Below are positions 1 through 5,948 of a stretch of 9,776 nt of DNA, piece by piece (positions within the stretch are counted from its first letter, which is position 1; each line of letters opens with the position of its first letter). This DNA is from Deferribacteres bacterium (GTDB lineage Bacteria > Nitrospirota > Thermodesulfovibrionia > UBA6902), in assembly GCA_013152795.1 (NCBI GenBank), contig JAADFS010000096.1:1-9776 (forward strand). The letters run 5' to 3'. The position numbers were made by a program, and so were the translations under genes. The notes beneath the pieces were generated by a model. That model ran no database searches, was not told the origin of the DNA, and saw nothing but the letters and a program-made list of their open reading frames with translations.

Positions 1-88
1 CCGGAACATCATAGAGCTTCTGGACAGAGCCGGTATAGCACGGCCTGTCGAGTTCAAGATTGATTTTATCAGGGATGTCATTCATCAT
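1..88 (-). CDS. N-terminal fragment of an unidentified protein (possibly PurC/SAICAR synthase-like)
   Basis: Only the first 29 codons are inside the window; the gene continues past the left edge. The start is ATG at 88-86, with GGAGG at 100-96 seven bases upstream. A second in-frame ATG follows at once (85-83), with its own GGAGG at 93-89. The visible peptide begins Met-Met-Asn-Asp and contains RPCYTGSVQKLYDVP. A segment of the form GSVQxLYxV resembles the N-terminal strand of SAICAR synthase (purine synthesis), where G(K/S)VxxxY is common. That is a weak family impression from a short fragment, so no symbol is given. The upstream region carries a motif shared with the argA-like gene leader (see the repeat entries), suggesting the two genes may share a control signal. 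Confidence 0.6.
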   Translation of the reverse strand, partial: MMNDIPDKINLELDRPCYTGSVQKLYDVP

Positions 89-123
89 CCTCCAACCTCC
101 GGTAATTGATAAGTTGTCCTTCA

Positions 124-146
124 CCTTACAGTGGCATAAAATACCG
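124..146 (-). repeat. Shared leader motif, copy 1 (upstream of left-edge gene)
   Basis: Read on the minus strand this is CGGTATTTTATGCC followed by ACTGTAAGG. The same string, with one extra T, occurs at 4803-4826 on the plus strand upstream of the argA-like gene. Each copy therefore points toward its own downstream gene, although the two are in inverted orientation in the window. GGTAT and ATGCC form an imperfect dyad (one G-T pair) around a T-rich centre. The motif ends 35 bases before the ATG. It could be an operator, a promoter core or part of a leader RNA; the family is not recognised. Confidence 0.65.
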
Positions 147-180
147 TCAGCGGTGCAGACTCCTCTGCCTGTTTGTGCAA

Positions 181-208
181 CATTAAGGTTAATTTAAACC
201 TAAAAATG
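181..208. promoter_or_regulatory. AT-rich dyad, possible operator
   Basis: The plus strand reads CATT-A-AGGTT, six bases, then AACCT-AAA-AATG. The inner arms AGGTT/AACCT and outer arms CATT/AATG are each inverted repeats around the same centre. It lies about 90-120 bp upstream of the left-edge gene, a plausible place for a repressor or activator site. No T-run makes it a clear terminator. The regulator is unknown and chance is possible in AT-rich DNA. Confidence 0.3.
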
Positions 209-348
209 GAAGTACCAGCGGTCTTTACCCTAACTTTTCAGCGGGGCAATAGTCAATAACCCGGCAGTTATCAATCTCAAATCCGCTCTAAATCTTGCAT
301 AAATCCGCAAACCCTTCCGTCCTGCTGTCGATATTTGTAATTATAGGG

Positions 349-368
349 CTTACAGTTACATACATACC
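349..368 (-). repeat. Degenerate third copy of the shared motif
   Basis: Read on the minus strand this is GGTATGTATG followed by TAACTGTAAG. It matches the copies at 124-146 and 4803-4826 at GGTAT, ATG and ACTGTAAG, with changes in between. It starts 11 bases after the nagA-like stop codon on the same strand, so it sits at a gene end far from any start. It may be coincidental. Confidence 0.3.
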
Positions 369-378
369 TGTTGCGGCA

Positions 379-1242
379 TCAGCCGCGGAGGTATCTCTCG
401 GGGTTTTCGGAAATGGATTTCATGACAAGGTCTCTGTCCAGCCCCATCCGTATCAATCCCGCGGTTGACTCCGCAACGGTCATGGACCCGCCGGAGAGTT
501 TATCTCTCTCACCTGTTATCCTTTCGTGCGCCGGTTTTGTCAGGCTCTCTCTTACTGTGTCGGAGATGATGATTATCCTGTCCGGATTCTTTACTCTAAA
601 TATAAGTTCAATCACCCCCGGATCAAGATGGAATGGGTCGGCGATGACCTCAATGTAAACATCCCGGTGCATGAGCCCGAACCCCGCAATTCCGGGCTCC
701 CTGTGGTGAATCCCCCTCATTGCATTGAAGATGTGCGTGATCCCCCGCGCCCCTGCGTGAAAGCCTGCCTCCGCCTCCGCATATGAGGCATCCGAATGCC
801 CCATGCTCACAGTGATTCCCATACCGGATACGGCCCTGATCAGTCTTGCCGCACCAGGGAGCTCAGGGGCAATGGTTATTATTTTCACGACATCCTCGAA
901 CCCTTCAATGAGCTGCCTGAGGGTGTGCTCCGCAGGCTCAAGGAATGACAGCGGGTCAAGGGCACCGCATCTTGAACGGTTCAGAAAAGGGCCTTCAAGG
1001 TATATGCCGGCTATGCGGGAGGACGTGCCCCGCTGTTGTCCGGTCATCTGTCTTTCAATCGCCTGTTTGATTGCCTCCATGTCCTTACGCATTGTGCCGA
1101 TCGTGGAGGGAAATACGGCGGGGATGATCTCCGAAACCCCCCGGCTGCCGTGTATTTCAGCCATGTGCAGTATCTGATCCGCCGAGGCAGCGGATGTGTC
1201 GGCACCCCCGGCGCCGTGTGTATGTATGTCGATGATCTTCAT
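379..1242 (-). CDS. nagA: NagA-like amidohydrolase (N-acetylglucosamine-6-phosphate deacetylase family), compact form
   Basis: NagA removes acetate from GlcNAc-6-phosphate in amino-sugar recycling in the cytoplasm. The expected active-site motifs are visible in order: DIHTHG at the N-terminus, YLEGPF with the metal-ligand Glu, GHSDA, THIFNAM, IADPFH, and IIISDT with the catalytic Asp. The usual GAH motif after the EGPF loop reads GAL here. About 287 residues is short beside the usual ~380: the protein starts directly at the first barrel strand and ends at ENPERYLRG. It therefore lacks the small beta-domain normally built from both termini. I chose ATG at 1242 because it gives MKIIDIHTHG; in-frame ATGs at 1254 and 1281 are possible, and none has a good ribosome binding site. 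It is divergent from aroD. The family is fairly sure, but the exact substrate is not. Confidence 0.8.
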   Translation of the reverse strand: MKIIDIHTHGAGGADTSAASADQILHMAEIHGSRGVSEIIPAVFPSTIGTMRKDMEAIKQAIERQMTGQQRGTSSRIAGIYLEGPFLNRSRCGALDPLSFLEPAEHTLRQLIEGFEDVVKIITIAPELPGAARLIRAVSGMGITVSMGHSDASYAEAEAGFHAGARGITHIFNAMRGIHHREPGIAGFGLMHRDVYIEVIADPFHLDPGVIELIFRVKNPDRIIIISDTVRESLTKPAHERITGERDKLSGGSMTVAESTAGLIRMGLDRDLVMKSISENPERYLRG

Positions 1243-1284
1243 AACGCTTATCATAGCATACGGGTCTTTGCGATGCTGCATTCA

Positions 1285-1313
1285 TTGACAGTGTTCAGGG
1301 GGATTGTTAGAAT
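1285..1313 (+). promoter_or_regulatory. Sigma-70-type promoter for aroD
   Basis: TTGACA at 1285-1290 is a perfect -35 box. A 17-bp spacer separates it from TAGAAT at 1308-1313, a five-of-six match to the -10 consensus. Transcription would start near 1320, giving a leader of about 28 nt before the aroD ATG. The site lies in the divergent gap with the nagA-like gene, so a regulator bound here could affect both genes. Confidence 0.8.
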
Positions 1314-1347
1314 TATTGTATCCTTCAACAGGCACACGGTGAGCAAG

Positions 1348-2079
1348 ATGAAAATCGGCGACATAGAGCTTGGTAAACGGCCGGTAGTGGTCGGCACGGT
1401 ATCCACGGATTTCAACATGCCGGCGGATGCGGTACAGCAGGTGGACATAATGGAAATCCGCGTGGATATGCTTGATGTGGAAGGCATTTCCGACATTATC
1501 GATATCTTCTCATCGGTGAAGCGCAGATACGGCAAACCTCTTATTGCAACCATAAGGTCCAGGGAAGAGGGAGGCGAGCGGGAGATTGATGATGACAGAA
1601 GGTATCGGATATTCAGAGAGGTTCTTTCCTTTGCCGAAGTACTCGATGTTGAATTAAGCTCCGGCGGCCTGATAGAGAAGGTCTCGGGACTGTGCAGGGA
1701 AAACGGCAGGATGCTGATGGCGTCCTATCACAATTTCAGCGAAACACCGGAGCGCGATGTTCTGATGGGACTTCTGCGCAGGGGGAAAGACCTCGGCGCC
1801 CGGATCGTCAAGATTGCAGTGCATGCCGCTGATAACAAAGATCTCAGCGAACTGATTCATTTCACGATAGAAAACAGGGACGCCGGAATAGTCACTATTT
1901 CACTTGGCAGGGCGGGTCTGATATCACGGATCATCAATCCCATGACAGGCTCACTCCTGACTTACGGGTTTATCGACCGGGCCGCCTCGCCCGGACAGAT
2001 ATCGGCATTTGAGATTATAAAACACCTCCGCCTCTTTGACCCCTCCTATAACGAGGCTGCGACATCAAGAGTAGCTTGA
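1348..2079 (+). CDS. aroD: 3-dehydroquinate dehydratase, type I
   Basis: This enzyme catalyses the third step of the shikimate pathway, 3-dehydroquinate to 3-dehydroshikimate, through a Schiff base. At 243 residues it has normal length for the type I aldolase-like barrel. Visible signature residues are MEIRVD (E36, R38), ATIR (R70), SYHNF with the catalytic His128, KIAVHA with the Schiff-base Lys155, the SR pair with Arg194, and SPGQ with Gln217. These line up with the E46, R48, R82, H143, K170, R213 and Q236 pattern of the Salmonella enzyme. ATG at 1348 is preceded by GGTGAG as a modest ribosome binding site; an in-frame GTG lies three codons earlier at 1339. The frame stays open back to 1036, but that extension is antisense to the nagA-like gene and has no family resemblance. 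No other shikimate gene is adjacent. Confidence 0.93.
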   Translation: MKIGDIELGKRPVVVGTVSTDFNMPADAVQQVDIMEIRVDMLDVEGISDIIDIFSSVKRRYGKPLIATIRSREEGGEREIDDDRRYRIFREVLSFAEVLDVELSSGGLIEKVSGLCRENGRMLMASYHNFSETPERDVLMGLLRRGKDLGARIVKIAVHAADNKDLSELIHFTIENRDAGIVTISLGRAGLISRIINPMTGSLLTYGFIDRAASPGQISAFEIIKHLRLFDPSYNEAATSRVA

Positions 2080-2248
2080 TTTTCCGGAAGGCAAAAAGGG
2101 CAAGGCAAGGCCTTGCTATTGAGAGTTACACCGCATTACTGGTCCGCATTTAAGAAAAATTCTGCAATTGACGATTATATATATATAGTAGAAAGTCAGT
2201 ACGGATAAGGCTTTTTTTTCATAATTCGGAACAAGAGGGATAATTGCC
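2080..2248. other. Intergenic region with small hairpin and TA repeat
   Basis: After the aroD stop there is a GCAAGG (2100-2105), 5-nt loop, CCTTGC (2111-2116) stem. No T-run follows, so it is not a standard intrinsic terminator. Further on are a TTGACG at 2168-2173, six TA repeats at 2176-2187 and eight Ts at 2212-2219. These AT-rich features suggest a promoter for the GGDEF-EAL gene, but no -35/-10 pair with normal spacing stands out. The GGDEF-EAL ribosome binding site AGAGGG lies just upstream of 2249. Confidence 0.4.
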
Positions 2249-3784
2249 ATGAATCATTTGCTGGAAACCCAACTCAGGGAGTGCCTGGGAGAGCTTTATA
2301 CCACGGAACCGGCCTTTCAGTCCGGCAGGTTCCGGAAATTCCTTTCTGAAATCGACCAGGCGTACAATCATCATGACCTTGAACGGAGCTTGCTGGAGAG
2401 CGCCATTGATATGAATTCGAGGGAATTGCACGCCACAAACAGTCTCCTTGAGAAACGGAACCAGAGGATATCCCATTTATCCACAACAGACACCCTGACC
2501 GGCCTGCCGAACCGCCACCTGTATCATGACAGGGTCAGCCAGGAACTGAAACGCGCGAAACGCCACGACAGGAAACTGGCGGTCATGTTCATTGACCTGG
2601 ACAGATTCAAGATTATCAACGATTCCCTCGGGCATCACATCGGCGACCTGCTGCTCAGGTACGTGGCAAAGAGAATCAAATCGTGCCTGAGGGAGGCGGA
2701 CACAATAGCAAGGCCCGGCGGCGACGAGTTCGCCGTGCTCCTGGACGAAGTCGGGGAAATGGAGGACGCGGCCGCGGTTGCAAGAAAAATCCTCTCCGTG
2801 CTGTCTGAACCGTTCAGGTTCAAGGGACACGAACTGATGCTGACCGCAAGCATCGGGATAAGCATCTACCCTTCGGACGGTGTGGATGCGGTTACGCTTT
2901 TCAGGAATGCGGATACGGCCATGTACCGGGCGAAAGAGCTCGGGCGGAACAATTTTCAGTTTTACCATCCTGCCATGAGCATCAAGGCCCTGGAATACAT
3001 GGCATTTGAATCAAGGCTGAGGAAGGCCCTGGAGCATAATGAGTTTGTCCTGCACTACCAGCCGCAGATCGACCTGGCCTCCGGCAGGGTTACGGGCATG
3101 GAGGCCCTTGTCCGCTGGGAATCCCCCGAGATCGGGTTCATGATGCCCGCGGACTTCATCCCCCTCGCGGAGGAGACAGGACTGATCCTGCCTATCGGGG
3201 AGTGGGTGCTGCAGGCCGCATGCCTCCAGAACAAGGCATGGCAGGACGCCGGCCTGCAGGAGATTAATATAGCGGTCAATATCTCACAGCGGCAACTGCA
3301 GAACCCGTGCTTCATGACAAGCATTGACACGGCCCTGGAAATGTCCGGGCTTGCACCGGAGCGCCTTGAGCTTGAGCTTACTGAAAGCGCCGTGATGCAG
3401 GAGACCGAACTGACCCTGACGACCCTTCAGCAGCTCAAGCAGAAAGGCATCTGCCTGTCAATCGATGATTTCGGCACGGGGTATTCATCCCTGAGTGTCC
3501 TGAAACGGTTCACCATCGACAGGCTCAAGATCGACCGGAGCTTTGTCAGTGACATTTCCGACAATCCTGACGCCACCGCCATAGTTGAAGCGATCATTGC
3601 CATGGCATACAGCCTGAATCTGGATGTTATCGCCGAGGGTGTGGGCACCAAGGCCCAGTCGGATTTCCTGAAGGAAAACGGCTGCGACCAGATACAGGGC
3701 TTCTGGATCAGCAGGCCCGGACCAGGCGGAGCGCTTCCTGAGGGAAGGCCCGGCCGTCTGATTTTCAGACACGGCAGATATTAA
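2249..3784 (+). CDS. GGDEF-EAL protein (diguanylate cyclase / c-di-GMP phosphodiesterase), C-terminal end frame-shifted
   Basis: GGDEF domains make c-di-GMP from GTP and EAL domains hydrolyse it. Residues 1-78 form a helical, probably coiled-coil region with no PAS, HAMP or membrane segment, so the protein should be cytoplasmic. The GGDEF domain spans about 79-240, with GGDEF at 157-161 and an inhibitory-site RxxD (148-151) exactly five residues upstream. The EAL domain (about 250-490) has EAL 285-287, N344, ELTES (E376), DDFGTG (D406, D407), K427, E463 and Q483. Two oddities affect the EAL half. The usual EGVE motif reads EGVG (Gly466). After SRP at 488-490 the reading frame departs from the family: the +1 frame gives PDQAERFLREGPAV then TGA at 3759-3761, which looks like the normal EAL ending. 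Cyclase activity is plausible; phosphodiesterase activity is uncertain. The ribosome binding site AGAGGG and ATG at 2249 support the start. Confidence 0.92.
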   Translation: MNHLLETQLRECLGELYTTEPAFQSGRFRKFLSEIDQAYNHHDLERSLLESAIDMNSRELHATNSLLEKRNQRISHLSTTDTLTGLPNRHLYHDRVSQELKRAKRHDRKLAVMFIDLDRFKIINDSLGHHIGDLLLRYVAKRIKSCLREADTIARPGGDEFAVLLDEVGEMEDAAAVARKILSVLSEPFRFKGHELMLTASIGISIYPSDGVDAVTLFRNADTAMYRAKELGRNNFQFYHPAMSIKALEYMAFESRLRKALEHNEFVLHYQPQIDLASGRVTGMEALVRWESPEIGFMMPADFIPLAEETGLILPIGEWVLQAACLQNKAWQDAGLQEINIAVNISQRQLQNPCFMTSIDTALEMSGLAPERLELELTESAVMQETELTLTTLQQLKQKGICLSIDDFGTGYSSLSVLKRFTIDRLKIDRSFVSDISDNPDATAIVEAIIAMAYSLNLDVIAEGVGTKAQSDFLKENGCDQIQGFWISRPGPGGALPEGRPGRLIFRHGRY

Positions 3785-3814
3785 TACGAACCAGAAAAAA
3801 TCCTCTGTTTGTCT

Positions 3815-3820
3815 TATAAT
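3815..3820 (+). promoter_or_regulatory. Perfect TATAAT at the start of the ppx-like gene
   Basis: TATAAT sits six bases before the candidate GTG start at 3827, the distance expected between a -10 box and a transcription start. No good -35 box is present 16-18 bp upstream. If it is used, the mRNA would begin at or beside the GTG and be leaderless, which fits the lack of a ribosome binding site. A chance match is possible. Confidence 0.35.
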
Positions 3821-3826
3821 CTCCCT

Positions 3827-4777
3827 GTGGACAGGAATCCCCTCGCTGCAATAGATATAGGCACAAATACATTCAGGCTCCTCATCGCAGAGGTGCATCA
3901 CGACCCGCGGAAAGACAGTTTCTCCTTGCGGGAGATTCACTCCGAACGGATAATCACCCGGCTCGGCGAGGGAATTCATGACAAAGGCCTCCTGTCTGAA
4001 GATGCTGTCAGCAGGAGCCTGTCAGTGCTTAAAGGATTCAGTGACACCATATCACGCCTGAATGTCTACAGGACATCGGCCGTTGCAACGAGCGCCCTGC
4101 GCGAGGCCGCAAACAGCGCGGAGTTCATAAAGAAGGCAAGACGGGTGACAGGGCTCGACATAAAAATCATAAGCGGCGAAGAAGAGGCAAGGATAACGGC
4201 CTCGGGCATGCTGATAGACATGCCTGTACCCGCGTCGGCGCTGCTTACCGATATCGGAGGGGGCAGCACGGAGTTGATATTCGCCCGCAACGGCAGGCCG
4301 CTGTCCGTATGCAGCCTGAACCTGGGGGTAGTGTATCTGGCAGGCAGGTACATGAAAGAGGATCCGCCCGCGGGCAGGGATTTAACCCTGATGGAAGGGG
4401 AGATTTCCCGGCGGGTCAGGCGGGCGGTGGAGCACTTTGCAGGATTGTGCGGGCCGGAGACTGTTTTTATCGGCACCGCCGGAACAATAACAACACTATC
4501 CGCCGTAACGCAAAGCCTTGTGACATTCGAACATGACCGCATTCACAACTCCAGGCTCCGCCTGGATCAGGTGAAGGACATCTATTCAGCCATCTCGGTT
4601 ATGCCGGCAAGGGAAAGGGCGGGATACATCGGCCTCGAACCCGCGAGGCTTGACATCATTGTGCCGGGAGCGCTTATACTCCTTAGGTTGATGGAGGCAT
4701 TCGGTTTCAGTGAAATCACCGTAAGCAACTACGGCCTGAGGGAGGGAATTCTTGTTGATCTTTATAATAGACTTTAA
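3827..4777 (+). CDS. Ppx/GppA family phosphatase (exopolyphosphatase / pppGpp phosphohydrolase type)
   Basis: These enzymes of the actin-like ASKHA fold hydrolyse polyphosphate or pppGpp in the cytoplasm, linking phosphate stores and the stringent response. Family motifs appear in order: AAIDIGTNTFRLLI (phosphate-1 loop), SAVATSALREA, SGEEEARITASG, TDIGGGSTEL (phosphate-2 loop), FIGTAGTITTLSA, and SNYGLREGIL near the C-terminus. At 316 residues it is the short, two-domain form without the C-terminal HD-like extension of E. coli Ppx. The start is uncertain: GTG at 3827 places eight residues before the IDIGTN strand, as is usual, while TTG at 3809 would add six residues. Neither has a ribosome binding site, and a TATAAT lies between them. 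It begins about 40 bases after the GGDEF-EAL stop. The sequence does not separate polyphosphate from pppGpp as substrate. Confidence 0.88.
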   Translation: MDRNPLAAIDIGTNTFRLLIAEVHHDPRKDSFSLREIHSERIITRLGEGIHDKGLLSEDAVSRSLSVLKGFSDTISRLNVYRTSAVATSALREAANSAEFIKKARRVTGLDIKIISGEEEARITASGMLIDMPVPASALLTDIGGGSTELIFARNGRPLSVCSLNLGVVYLAGRYMKEDPPAGRDLTLMEGEISRRVRRAVEHFAGLCGPETVFIGTAGTITTLSAVTQSLVTFEHDRIHNSRLRLDQVKDIYSAISVMPARERAGYIGLEPARLDIIVPGALILLRLMEAFGFSEITVSNYGLREGILVDLYNRL

Positions 4778-4802
4778 TGTTTTGCATGCACCCTTTGAAC
4801 AC

Positions 4803-4826
4803 CGGTATTTTTATGCCACTGTAAGG
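4803..4826 (+). repeat. Shared leader motif, copy 2 (upstream of argA-like gene)
   Basis: CGGTATTTTTATGCC followed by ACTGTAAGG is the same string as on the minus strand at 124-146, with one additional T in the T-run. The TAAGGGGA overlapping its 3' end probably serves as the ribosome binding site of the argA-like gene at 4837. It begins 26 bases after the ppx-like stop codon, so it may mark a promoter or control element for an independently expressed argA-like gene. Confidence 0.65.
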
Positions 4827-4836
4827 GGAAACTGTC

Positions 4837-5331
4837 ATGGGAGCCCGCGGGAAAAAATCAATCGTGAGATTTAAAGTCAGAAAGGCGGTAATCAGTGATG
4901 CAAAGGCCATACACTCGCTGGTTAACGCATTTGCAAACAAAAACGCCATGCTGCCGCGCTCCCTGAACGAGATATATGAGAACATACGCGACTTTATTGT
5001 ATGCACAAACAACGGAACGGTGATCGGCGTCGCAGCCCTGCATATCCTCTGGGAAGACCTCGCAGAGATCCGCTCTGTCGCCGTGTCAGGGAAATACCAA
5101 CACAGGGGCATCGGTAAAAGACTGGTCAGGCGAAGCCTGAGAGAGGCACGGGCACTGGGCATCAAAAGGGTATTCGCCCTCACATACAATCCGGGGTTTT
5201 TCACGGAGCTGGGATTCAGGGATATAGACAAAAACAGCCTTCCCCACAAGATATGGGGGGAATGCCTCAAGTGCCACAAGTTCCCTGAATGTGATGAATC
5301 GGCGGTGATAATAGACCTTGATGCTGGATAA
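4837..5331 (+). CDS. argA: GNAT N-acetyltransferase, short ArgA-type N-acetylglutamate synthase
   Basis: The likely reaction is acetyl-CoA plus glutamate to N-acetylglutamate, the entry to arginine synthesis. The 164-residue protein is a single GNAT domain without the amino-acid-kinase domain of classical ArgA. The acetyl-CoA loop is QHRGIG at 88-93, after the strand AEIRSVAV. LHILWEDLAEIRS and a C-terminal tail with Cys143, Cys146 and Cys152 (CLKCHKFPEC) are typical of the stand-alone NAGS-like group, where this Cys pattern recurs. The start ATG at 4837 has TAAGGGGA about 8 bases upstream. No other arginine gene is adjacent; the leader motif is shared with the left-edge gene. A different acyl acceptor cannot be excluded, since GNAT substrate specificity is hard to read from sequence. 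Confidence 0.78.
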   Translation: MGARGKKSIVRFKVRKAVISDAKAIHSLVNAFANKNAMLPRSLNEIYENIRDFIVCTNNGTVIGVAALHILWEDLAEIRSVAVSGKYQHRGIGKRLVRRSLREARALGIKRVFALTYNPGFFTELGFRDIDKNSLPHKIWGECLKCHKFPECDESAVIIDLDAG

Positions 5332-5370
5332 AAAGCCCGTTATTAATTTTCCTTATGCCTTTATATGCGT

Positions 5371-5400
5371 TTGATTTAAGGAATATTGTTTGGATAAAAT
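5371..5400 (+). promoter_or_regulatory. Probable promoter of the formate dehydrogenase operon
   Basis: TTGATT at 5371-5376, an 18-bp spacer and TAAAAT at 5395-5400 form a reasonable sigma-70-type promoter. Transcription would start near 5406-5409, exactly where the leader hairpins begin. No sigma-54 GG/GC pair and no clear FNR dyad was seen. Confidence 0.55.
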
Positions 5401-5404
5401 GAAT

Positions 5405-5451
5405 GTTCACGCTGGACTTTGAGCGTGGTGGTTCATAAGAACCGCACGAAC
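5405..5451 (+). promoter_or_regulatory. Structured 5' leader of the formate dehydrogenase operon
   Basis: Two adjacent hairpins can form. The first is CACGCT (5408-5413), 8-nt loop, AGCGTG (5422-5427). The second is GGTTC (5430-5434), ATAA loop, GAACC (5439-5443), extendable by a G-U and a G-C pair. GTTC at 5405-5408 can also pair with GAAC at 5448-5451 to close both into a three-way arrangement, sharing one base with the first stem. No T-run follows, so it is not a terminator. It lies about 35 nt before the first gene's start and could act on translation, mRNA stability or ligand sensing. No known riboswitch class was recognised. Confidence 0.4.
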
Positions 5452-5485
5452 AGATTACTTTAATTCCGGGAAAAAGGCGGGTTTC

Positions 5486-5941
5486 ATGATCGAAAAAAAA
5501 TGTCGCGAAATTCTTGATAAGTATCACAGGGAAAAAGGCAATGTCATATCCATACTCCAGGATATGCAGGAGAGTTTCGGATATATCCGTGAAGACGCGG
5601 TGAACTGGTTTTCGGAAAGGCTTAATATCCCTGCAAGCAACTTCTACGGCGTGGCCACCTTTTATGCGCAGTTTTATCTCAGGCCGCGCGGTGAAAATAT
5701 TATAACCGGCTGCTGCGGAACCGCATGCCATGTGAAGGGCTCGGCCCCTATAATCAACAGGCTGAGGGAGCATCTTGCGATCCCTGAAGGTGAAGACACC
5801 AGCAGGGACGGCAAGTTTACAATAGAGAGTGTTGCATGTGTAGGCGCCTGCAGTATCGCCCCTGTATTTATTGTAAACAAAAAAGTATTCGGGAAGATGA
5901 CCGTCGACAGGGTGCCGGAAATGATAAAGGAGATAAGCTGA
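5486..5941 (+). CDS. NuoE-like [2Fe-2S] subunit of NAD-linked formate dehydrogenase
   Basis: This is the 24-kDa-type thioredoxin-fold subunit (as in NuoE, HydC, FdsG) that works beside the NuoF-like flavoprotein in NADH oxidation or NAD reduction. The 151 residues comprise an N-terminal helical bundle (about 1-65, with YIREDAVNWFSERLNIP and FYGVATFYAQF) and the ferredoxin domain. The [2Fe-2S] ligands are C76 and C81 (CCGTAC), and C118 and C122 (CVGAC). It has the family's normal length. ATG at 5486 follows AAGGCGGG. It is the first gene of the operon, behind a promoter and folded leader, and ends 7 bases before the NuoF-like start, implying co-transcription. NuoE of complex I is unlikely because the following genes form a formate dehydrogenase, not a complex I cluster. 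Confidence 0.92.
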   Translation: MIEKKCREILDKYHREKGNVISILQDMQESFGYIREDAVNWFSERLNIPASNFYGVATFYAQFYLRPRGENIITGCCGTACHVKGSAPIINRLREHLAIPEGEDTSRDGKFTIESVACVGACSIAPVFIVNKKVFGKMTVDRVPEMIKEIS

Positions 5942-5948
5942 CTTTAAC

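Larger units (their letters stand above)
89..378. other. 290-bp intergenic region between the left-edge gene and the nagA-like gene
   Basis: No convincing ORF was seen on either strand. The stretch holds the ribosome binding site of the left-edge gene (96-100), a copy of the shared leader motif (124-146), a dyad at 181-208 and a degenerate copy of the motif at 349-368. I could not place a confident promoter for the left-edge gene. No stem followed by a T-run marks the end of the nagA-like gene. The length and the dyad symmetry suggest regulatory DNA. Confidence 0.5.

Noticed and set aside
124..146. Sigma-54 promoter in the shared motif (TGGCAT on the plus strand)
   Set aside because: There is no GC element at the required spacing, and the orientation points away from the gene.
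1036..1347. N-terminal extension of the aroD frame
   Set aside because: It overlaps the nagA-like gene in antisense and covers the aroD promoter; family similarity begins just after the ATG at 1348.
2100..2116. Intrinsic terminator after aroD
   Set aside because: The stem is only six pairs and no T-run follows it; the eight Ts at 2212-2219 have no stem in front.
2477..2968. Minus-strand open frame of 163 codons
   Set aside because: It is antisense to the well-conserved GGDEF domain and has no recognisable motif.
3485..3979. Minus-strand open frame of 164 codons
   Set aside because: It is antisense to the EAL end and the ppx-like start, both supported by family motifs.
5401..5485. Molybdenum-cofactor riboswitch in the formate dehydrogenase leader
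   Set aside because: The folded region is about 47 nt and I do not see the conserved elements of that much larger RNA.
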